Source: Phoma sp. XZ068
Lineage: Eukaryota; Ascomycota; Dothideomycetes; Pleosporales; Didymellaceae
Direction: 5' to 3'
NCBI GenBank assembly: GCA_004835665.1
Contig: RBKR01000025.1
Span: 558,001 to 622,000 of the forward strand
Length of the DNA: 64,000 bases
A model generated the notes under the pieces. It searched no databases. It was not told the DNA's origin and worked only from the letters and a program-made list of their open reading frames with translations. A program made the position numbers and the translations under genes. Shown here piece after piece: positions 56,874 through 64,000 of the stretch. Numbering within the stretch: position 1 is the stretch's first letter; every line of letters starts with the position of its first letter.

Positions 56874-58429
56874 CTAAGGCTTAACACACGCAACCATCAA
56901 CCTCTCATAATCCCCTCTTGTCTCGCCCTCAATTCGCTTAACAAGATCCTTGCCATACTTCTTCCTGTACTCGTTGCTCACCGCATTCATAAAGTTGCGG
57001 TCCCAATGACACCTCACCACGCGCTGAACAAGAAGCACATCCTTCGTGCCCAGCCCCGCCATCGACTCCTCCAGCCTGACCGCCTCAGCCAGCGCGCGAT
57101 TCTGCGCACGAGCAATCAGCAAGAGGAGTGCGTCCTCCATGTGGCCGGAGAAAGCGCTCTTGAGCACGCCGTTGAGGTCCTTGTGGAAGCGCTGCTGGTA
57201 GGACTGTACGATGGCGCGGAGCTGGGCGTCGTTCTTGGACGTTAGGATCTGGCACACCTGCGCGGCGTTCTTGCTGACCATGTTGCCGATGCCGGTTTGC
57301 AGGTCTGTCACGGCCTGTTCGATTTCCTGGGGGATGACGGGGGCGGAGTCCTCTGCGCGGCGCGCGGCGGTGATCATCATGTACATTTGCTCTGTGGCGG
57401 CGCTGAGGTCGCCGCGGAGGTCGGCTTCCAGGGACTTCTTGAAGAGGCGCTGGTACTCGGCTTTGATGGCGTTGATGTCGGCGTTGCTGCGGTTGATGAG
57501 GATGTCGTCGAGGATGGCTTCCTTGGTGCCTAGGCCTTTCATGGCGTTGAAGAGGTTGTGGCAGTCGGATGCAAGAGGTCCGCGGGCGATGTCAACAAGA
57601 CCCTCCTTGAAGTAGCTGCTGGTCTCCTTTTCGAGGTCGTTGACCATGTTCCGCATTAATCTCTGGTCGTATTGTGTGCGGATGGTGTTGATCTGGATGG
57701 GGTCCTTCTTCGACAAGGTTGCAATAAGTGCCTTCTCATCCGTTCCAAAGCCCTTCATGGCCTTGCGGATCGCCTCGATATCCCGAGAGACGTCAATGTT
57801 AGCGGTCTGCTGAGGCCCGTATCCAAGAGACGGCTGGTTCGGAGGTCCATACTGTTGCTGCATCGGAGGAGGTTGATACTGGCCAGGCGGCGGCGCACCA
57901 TACTGTCCTTGTGGCGGCGGCGCTCCGTACTGTCCTTGAGGTGGAGGTGCTCCGTACTGCCCCTGTGGAGGCGGTGCTCCGTACTGGCCCGGCGGTGGTG
58001 CGCCGTACTGACCCGGAGGTGGTGCACCATACTGACCCTGCGGAGGCGGCGGTTGGCCCCACTGCTGCTGTGGAGGTGGAGCTCCATACTGGCCCTGGGG
58101 AGGTGGTCCACCGTACTGGTTAGGTGGCGGCGCACCGTACTGTCCAGGTGGTGGCTGGCCCCATTGCTGCTGCGGTGGGGGAGCACCGTACTGGCCTTGA
58201 GGGGGATACTGCTGATTCTGCATTGGAGGTTGCCCGTAGCCTTGAGGAGGTGGTTGTTGATATTGTGGCTGCTGGCCGTAGGGCTCTGGCACGTATTAAT
58301 ACAGGTTTCATTCACTGCCAAGTTGCCATGGTCGATCTGTTCACAGAAGCAGATGCACAGCCCGCGGGGTCACTTACGGCCTTGATAGGGCGGCTGTCCG
58401 TAACCTCCCGGCGGTTGGTTGTACGCCAT
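56874..58429 (-). CDS. Annexin with tandem-repeat Pro/Gln/Tyr N-terminus
   Basis: Exons 58378-58429 and 56874-58285 encode 487 residues. The N-terminal 160 or so residues are built from repeats of QYGAPPP (about nine) with QQWGQPPP spacers, a low-complexity tail known in fungal annexins. The annexin core follows with four repeats. The first has the classical GFGTDE calcium loop (AIRKAMKGFGTDEKALIATL); the second reads GLGTKEAIL and the fourth GLGTKDVLL. The third has lost the GxGT loop. Annexins bind acidic phospholipids in a calcium-dependent manner and act in membrane trafficking and repair. The small first exon (MAYNQPPGGYGQPPYQG) was found by phase: its GTAAGT donor and the CAG before AGCCCTAC restore a continuous repeat frame. 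Confidence 0.95.
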
Positions 58430-61294
58430 AGTTGCACTGCACGAGCTCTAGTTGGACTTGGTAAAGGTGTAAGCGCTACGAGAGGTCAATTCAGCGCGGG
58501 AGCTCGAGAGAAGGTGCACGCCGCTTCAGCAGGGGGATACGTGAAAATACGTGTTTCTGAAGCGGCCTCGGGTAATCTTATGATGAGGTATCGCTTGGCG
58601 CAACCAGCGATGAGAGGGGCTGAGCACTGAGCGGCGCCTTCGACTCAGCCCTGAGAATATCGACTTTACCTGGTGGGGCAAGGTCCACCAGGCAGCACTC
58701 TAAGAAACCTCACTGCAGCCGCATTACACACACCCAACACTTCATCCTATCTCTCGCACAAACACTTCAAAGCTCGAAACCCCGCCATCCGGGAGCTTTC
58801 GAGGCGCAAATATTCGACACAGCCCCGCGGTAGTGGGGTGACGAAATGACGAAACCAGCCACAAACGCCAGGTAACCGTCAGGGATCCGTCAGTGGTTAG
58901 CCTGGAGTTTTCGGATGGCCTGACCGGATGCGTCTTCTCATTCGACAGAAGGAGCGGTTCGCAGGTCAGGCGCGCCCCGCTAGGGTCTGCCATGTGCTCC
59001 GATCAGCGATAGCGCTGCCTAGTGCGTAAGGCTGTGTGCGGCGGTGGGGCGGTTGTGCCATCGATCAACAAACATTGCGTGTTGACGTATGCGCCACATG
59101 AGTGTTGCAAGGGGAGATGAATTGTGGCGAGGTATGAATGATCATCATAAACAGTATTGGATGATACGAAGAAGCTCATCTGATGTACGCTGTGGCGCAG
59201 GCAACCCCAACGAACTTACAGCATACATTCCGAGCAACGCGCTACAAGGCGCTACATGTCCTACAACTACAACAAAATCAGAATGAATCCCAATGCGGCG
59301 AAAACACAAGAAATCACTAACATCCTCTACACTGAGCAACTCGTCTTTATACATCCTCATCTCCATCAAAACCCCTATCGTCTCAACGTGAAGCATTCAA
59401 GACAATTCATCGCCAACACGTAAAATAGCACAATAACGTACCCAGTGTATACACTACCCTTAGACCTAACAATTACCGAAGCACCTAATTTCCAGCTACT
59501 ATAGACGTTGTGCGTTTCCTACACAGATTACAAGTCCAACACTTTCTACAGAAGAGCCCAGAACGATTTCACGTCACCTTCTGTTCTATAGCATTTTTAG
59601 TCTTCACTCACGACTCCTGTTCTGTTGTATTTGTTACTGCTTCAACCAAAGCTTTATCCCTTGCACTAGTCCTACAATCCTCCTCTTCGATCAGTCTTAA
59701 CAGCGAGCATCGAAGAAGTGCTAATGTGGCATGTGTGCAGTATCTATGTGCTACAAGTGTTCACATGTTTCCAAGACTTCTAACTTAGAGTAACAAGCCC
59801 CTCAGTACACTACACGACTATTACAGGGAAGATAATAAGTGGCGCAGTGTGTGGGTCTTATCTCCATCCACAGGGTTCTACTCGCGATAGAGTGGCGTAG
59901 CTACCAGCATGCCTCGAGGTATTCTGCAAAGCGCTACTAAGAACAATCTATACTTCAATCAGTATCACAAATTCAAGAACATTAAAAAGGATATGGCACC
60001 TCAACCCCCAGCGTCCACCGCTAATGTATCTTCTTGTTGCTTTACTGTCCAAGACGGCCTTCCTGTGGCGCAAGGAACTAGCACGCCCTCAATTATTCTG
60101 CTAGTATTCTACGGCTATTCCGCCTATAATATACAAATCGCAAGATCTGATCATTATTGTCTTATCTACTCAATCAACAACAGTAGTAAAACACCTAAAC
60201 ATTACTAAACCCTAACACCTAGCGTCTAGTTGCTGGTACTAATATGCCCCCTACTACTTTAGGTCAAGACAATACTGCTACTTATACCTTCCCCTGTGTA
60301 AATAAAGACACAACCCAAACTTCCTAGTATATCTTTGGTATTAACAATATATATTAGTACAGTATAGATGGCTTCCGCACCGTGGGAGCTAATACCTTGA
60401 CTCCCTACCTGGAATATTGGTTAACCATACCTGAATACGCTTTGGATTACGCTGGTAGGAGTATACCTTGGAGTAGTATGTTTTAAAGTATATTATATCT
60501 ATAAGGCTAGATTCCGGCGTGATCATGATATTTAGGGATTCTAGTATACTATCCAAACAACACGAAAGAATCCAACACTTAGTGTCTAATCCCATCTACT
60601 ATGCCTCCAAGCAATACTACTTACTATCCAAGACTCCCTTTTTCTTTCTTCCTTCCTTCCTTTATATAATTTAACAGCTAGCACCCCTAATCTTACTTAG
60701 TACATGGTCTGCAACTATCCTTTATCACGCGATGTCTTTGCACTCTACTACCTATGAAATCAATCATCTCGGCTTGGTATAGTACAAGGGTACTAACATC
60801 TGGTATGCACATAGCTAGGATGAAAATCTTAGCACCTGGTATCTAACGTCTGGCAATAGTTGAGTTGTTGATGTGTTGATGTGCTGTTTTCTCTACTACT
60901 TTATGTTTAGACACGGGTTGGTTAAACTTATATATTCTACTATTCTCTAGAATAAAAGACAAATAGATGTAGGCACGGACATAGAGATAGGTAGATATAG
61001 ACTAGACGTCGTGTATCACCTCTTTGACAGCATACTAGTACACTGCAACAAGCGTGACGTTACAGAATCAGCACACCTAGGTCACGTTCAAGGTAAAGCC
61101 ACGCCCCTCCTTGATTGCAAGTAGTTACGAATATATTCGACGTTCATCAATTTCAGTTTCAATTTCATTCTCAGTACAATGATATACCAAAGGAAAAGCA
61201 GCAGGAAAAGAAAAATGGGGTATCAGAAAACCATCCAAACGCCGGCGTCCAGCGCCTTTATGCCTTCCCCCTACCACTCAGCCTCCTTGTCTCC

Positions 61295-61334
61295 CTGCGT
61301 CGTCTCTGCGTCGTCTCTGCGTCGTCTCTGCGTC
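61295..61334. repeat. 11-bp tandem repeat, 3.6 units
   Basis: Units of CTGCGTCGTCT start at 61295, 61306 and 61317, followed by a partial unit to 61334. It lies near the 3' end of the disordered-protein gene, between a plus-strand C/T stretch and the poly-C/poly-T tract. Confidence 0.9.
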
Positions 61335-61404
61335 TCAGTCTCAATCTCAAGCTCAGTCTCACTATTCAAAGGGACCATGCTGTTCAAACAGCCTTCCTGT
61401 TCAA

Positions 61405-61431
61405 CCCCCCCCCCCCTTTTTTTTTTTTTTT
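61405..61431. repeat. C12-T15 homopolymer pair
   Basis: Twelve C residues are followed directly by fifteen T residues, 32 bp beyond the stop of the minus-strand gene ending at 61463. On that gene's strand it reads A15 G12 in the presumed 3' UTR. Confidence 0.9.
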
Positions 61432-61462
61432 GCTATGTGAATAGAATCAAATCATTCGATAT

Positions 61463-62362
61463 TCACCCCCCAATCTTCCTAACAAAACTCATCAAACTGC
61501 CTCCCAGCGTGGGTCTGCGCTCCAATTCCTTGTCCTTGTGGTATCTACTAACTTCATCTTTATCCCAGTCGCCGTAGCCTTTCTCTTTCTCTTTCTGTTT
61601 CTGTTTCTGCTTGTGCGTTTGCTCTGCGTACCCCGTCTGCGCATGTCCTGTCGGCTCAACCTGTCCATACCCTGCATGAGCATGACCTGCGTAGACGGCA
61701 GGAGCAGGAGCAGGAGCAGGAGCAGGAACAGACCCAGCGTACCCATGTCCGTACCCCTCATTCTCATTCCCGTAATTATACCGGTCATCTACATTGCCTG
61801 CTCCATTCTGCGCATACCGCGCGTAGTAATCCGGCGACGGGAAGGACGCACGCGACTGCGCAGAGTGATACGAATGGCTTGACTCGTACGACTGGCGACG
61901 GTCTGTGTATTGTGCTGGGGAGGAGCGGCGGCGGCGCGGCGGGTCGAACGTCGCGTGCGGATTCGACATACCCTGCGCACTGGGAATCATAGGCTGGGGC
62001 TGTGGCGAGTAGGCGTAGTTCTCCGGTATGGGCTGTTGTTGCGGAATCGGCTGCAGAGGCTGAGCAGGGTAGGAATTCGAATAGGGGCTTGACGGCGGGG
62101 GATACGAAGGCGATGTGCCGTAGCCCTGTGTCTGGTCTGAAGATCGTCTGCGGTTTGAAGGGATGGCGATGGGATTTGATGTCGGTGGTGCTTGCTGGTA
62201 CCCTGGGTTTGGCGGGGGGAAGTAGCTTGTCTGCCGCTGCGGGTAGGGCGCTGCGTTTGGGGTCGTGGGGTATGGTGGGTTTGAGTGCGAGCGTGTTCGT
62301 TGCTGGGGCGGGTGGTAGCCTGGGTGTAGTTGCCCTGAGTGGGCTGAGCCGTAGGATGACAT
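61463..62362 (-). CDS. Disordered Tyr/Pro/Gln/Ser-rich protein with conserved C-terminal motif
   Basis: A single frame of 299 residues from MSSYGSAHSG. It is low complexity through most of its length: Pro/Ser/Tyr/Asn-rich, with a (PA)5 run and a (KQ/KE) charged run of about 20 residues near the end. The C-terminus ERRPTLGGSLMSFVRKIGG resembles short conserved ends in fungal disordered proteins (RPTLGGS- motifs), which argues for a real coding sequence. An in-frame extension to 62,527 would add a 55-residue leader with basic and Thr-rich composition. The internal Met was chosen because its product is more like relatives in composition, but the longer form is not excluded. Confidence 0.8.
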   Translation of the reverse strand: MSSYGSAHSGQLHPGYHPPQQRTRSHSNPPYPTTPNAAPYPQRQTSYFPPPNPGYQQAPPTSNPIAIPSNRRRSSDQTQGYGTSPSYPPPSSPYSNSYPAQPLQPIPQQQPIPENYAYSPQPQPMIPSAQGMSNPHATFDPPRRRRSSPAQYTDRRQSYESSHSYHSAQSRASFPSPDYYARYAQNGAGNVDDRYNYGNENEGYGHGYAGSVPAPAPAPAPAVYAGHAHAGYGQVEPTGHAQTGYAEQTHKQKQKQKEKEKGYGDWDKDEVSRYHKDKELERRPTLGGSLMSFVRKIGG

Positions 62363-63469
62363 GGCGTTGAAGTCTTCGGGGTAGAAGAGGCGGTAGGCTA
62401 GAAGAAAGTCCGTTTTGGCGGTTGATAATCGCTGCTGTGATGTACGCAGCTCAGTCTTGGCTTGGGCCGATCCTGTTTTCAGGTTCGATGTTCGATGTCG
62501 TATGCGGCTGGTCCTGACGTGAATCAACTGCAGATGCGCTTTCTAACCGAGATGTTGTGAACCGTTCGGACGGGAAGTGTGATGTGCTTTGATAGATTAA
62601 TTATGATGCCTGGGCACCGATACATATATCTTCTGTTCGCAAAAGAGCCTCATCACGAGGATATCGCTGTTCAGCCCTGCCAGGCTAACTCGCAACTACA
62701 CCGGGGAACTAGACGTTCGTCCAATCGCAGTGCGTCGGAGCAGGCTCAACCCCAGTTTCCGCCACACGGCTGACCGAGGGGACTGTTGAGTCGTCGCAGC
62801 CCCTCGCCGGTGAAGCTGCGGGCGCGGGAAGGAGGGCGAGGGCAGGGAACGGGACCGATGACATCAGTTGCTCGGCGGTTCGTGGTAAGCGAGCGCTGGG
62901 TGCCTGACTAGCGCGCATTAGGTCCTGACATCTCGTTGGTGGATATGGCAGATGTCGATCCTACCATCGTAAGCATTATTAAAGACGGTAGCGATTGACA
63001 CCTGCGTTATCTTCGACGGCTACTGCGTGCGGGGTGAGCTGACGTTGGTACTGGAAGAATTTGAAGTAATCAAGTAATTGTCAAGACGTGTATTAATCGA
63101 GAATGCTATCGTCGCTCGCATAATCTATGGTTGTACAAGTAAAGGCACATTGAACGCCAGACGCGCCTGCTGATGCCATACGCCGAAGAAGATGAACCGG
63201 CTCGAACTGAACTTCAGCGCTTGAAGTGTGTTCGGAGCGTGCAGTAAGAATGACCCCTGTGCCGATCCGCGGCTTTTGTGTCTGGATTTTGTCCCGTCTA
63301 TGGAGAGCTTCCGCCTAGATCCTGATCCAGCTGAGCCTGGCGTGCTCGATGCGATAATCATGTCCATGAGTGGAGGATGCGGTTCTGAGATTTGCATCCA
63401 AGAGGTGTTGCGTCACGAAGGCGCGTTGCGTACCGTGGTACTCGAGGTAGCCGATGCGTGGCGATTCGC
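62363..63469. other. Intergenic region, no supported gene
   Basis: About 1.1 kb. The right part is presumed 3' UTR of the mannosyltransferase gene. Competing open frames on both strands near 63.1-63.5 kb have no family signal. Confidence 0.5.
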
Positions 63470-64000
63470 TTAGTTGTAGACTTCGCCAATGTGGCGCTCC
63501 TTCTCAGGCTTCCAGGAACCTAGAACATGTTAGTCGGATCAATGATGTTGGGTGGTAGGATCACGTACCCTCGAAGGCGTGCTTCACAAACGCCATTGGG
63601 TCGTCGTCCTCGCCGGCGCCCATGGTCTTGATGCCAGGGCTGAAGCTGGTGATGGGCAGCACAATGACGTCGCCGACCTTCTTGGGGGCCTTCATGCCGG
63701 TGAAGTGCTCCCAGGTGATGTTGCCCTTGCTGGAGCTCATGTCGAAGTAGTCGGGGTTGTTGAAGAAGCCGAAGATGGAGTCTGTCCAGCGCGCCGGGCC
63801 GGTGAATTCAATGATACCCGTGTGGTCCTTGGTGAGCTTGCCCTCAGCCTTGCGCTTGAGGGTCTCGTGGGTGATGTTTGCCACGACCTCGACCAGGATG
63901 GGGTGGCCGGGCTTCGCCTGCATGGTCCACTGGCAGAACTGGATGCGGCGCGAGTACCACTGGGCCCAGTCTGGGCGGTCAGGGTCGGCCTCGATACCCA
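63470..64000 (-). CDS. 3' end of an OCH1/HOC1-type alpha-1,6-mannosyltransferase (partial)
   Basis: The gene continues beyond the right edge. The visible exons are 63569-64000 (open at the edge) and 63470-63519, joined by a 49-nt intron. The last residues are GSWKPEKERHIGEVYN. The frame reads GIEADPDRPDWAQWYSRRIQ, FCQWTMQAKPGHPILVEVVA, then GIIEFTGPARWTDSIFGF and FYDM-like YFDMSSSKGNITWEHF. This is the C-terminal half of the GT32 family that starts or extends N-glycan outer chains in the Golgi (OCH1/HOC1). The DXD metal motif would be upstream, outside the window. Which paralogue it is cannot be told from this part. Confidence 0.9.

Larger units (their letters stand above)
58430..61462. other. 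3 kb gene-free, TpA-rich region with degenerate repeats
   Basis: Only the left end, upstream of the annexin gene, has promoter-like composition. From about 59.4 to 61.1 kb the DNA is A+T-rich with many TpA steps, TATA-rich runs and a (CCTT)n tract near 60,640. Two related segments, 60,210-60,261 and 60,570-60,624, share CTAACACCTAGCGTCT-like openings and later TATGCCxCC and TACT runs. A third weaker one begins at about 60,830. Frequent stops on both strands exclude a gene. The pattern is consistent with an old, point-mutated repeat insertion, but this has not been measured. Confidence 0.5.

Noticed and set aside
57672..58385. Long plus-strand frame across the annexin tail
   Set aside because: Antisense shadow of the Pro/Gln/Tyr repeats.
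59909..60208. 99-codon plus-strand frame in the TpA-rich tract
   Set aside because: Suggestive basic N-terminus, but no family signal and surrounded by stop-rich sequence; the frame is likely chance within degenerate repeat DNA.
63125..63473. Opposing open frames at the 3' end of the mannosyltransferase gene
   Set aside because: They overlap its presumed 3' UTR and stop codon and have no recognisable motif.

Overview
This 64 kb window is a stretch of a filamentous ascomycete chromosome. The evidence is spliced protein genes with short introns (mostly 45-70 nt, GTRAGT donors, CTAAC-type branch points), a three-exon histone H4 gene, a HET-domain gene, a SAT4/rhodopsin-type membrane protein, fungal GH3 and GH43 enzymes and a tRNA-Lys(CTT). 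Gene content and intron style fit Pezizomycotina. Dothideomycetes (for example Pleosporales) is my best guess, but it is an inference and not proven by the sequence. About 27 protein genes are supportable, and most intron-exon structures were rebuilt by hand from frame continuity and splice signals.

Layout. 0-10 kb: a possible partial gene at the left edge, a small Cys-rich secreted-protein gene with an in-frame TAG, a five-exon RfeG-like gene, and a large secreted protein of unknown function. 10-22 kb: a housekeeping block with DNA polymerase eta, a 94-residue membrane/coiled-coil protein, tRNA-Lys, a SnoaL-like protein, a CUE-domain protein, IST1 and MSH2. The MSH2 promoter carries an MluI cell-cycle box. 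22-26 kb: a five-exon rhodopsin-fold membrane protein and a six-exon O-methyltransferase transcribed divergently. 26-28.6 kb: gene-free. 28.6-40.3 kb: a secreted/degradative group with a GH3 beta-glucosidase, M14 carboxypeptidase, small CCCH protein, GH43 enzyme, small secreted protein and a DOMON-cytochrome b561 protein. 41.5-48.4 kb: a charged DUF8035-type protein, a HET-domain protein, and a secretory-pathway membrane protein with a His-rich segment. 49.7-58.4 kb: histone H4, an isochorismatase-fold hydrolase divergent from an APC amino-acid/GABA-type permease, an arrestin-like protein with a PPxY motif, and a fungal annexin with a tandem-repeat N-terminus. 58.4-61.4 kb: a TpA-rich gene-free tract with degenerate repeats. 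61.4-64 kb: a disordered protein and the 3' end of an OCH1/HOC1-type alpha-1,6-mannosyltransferase.

Themes. Polymerase eta and MSH2 handle DNA damage and mismatches. CUE and IST1 neighbours both fit ubiquitin/ESCRT sorting. The 28-38 kb group is consistent with extracellular plant-polymer and peptide breakdown. I found no CRISPR, no intact transposon and no clear biosynthetic backbone gene. I see no obviously new multi-gene system. The most unusual items are single-gene oddities (the GH3 loop insertion and altered nucleophile motif, an in-frame 54-nt intron, the in-frame TAG), a recurrent palindrome TACCTAGGTA, and the repeat-rich gene desert.
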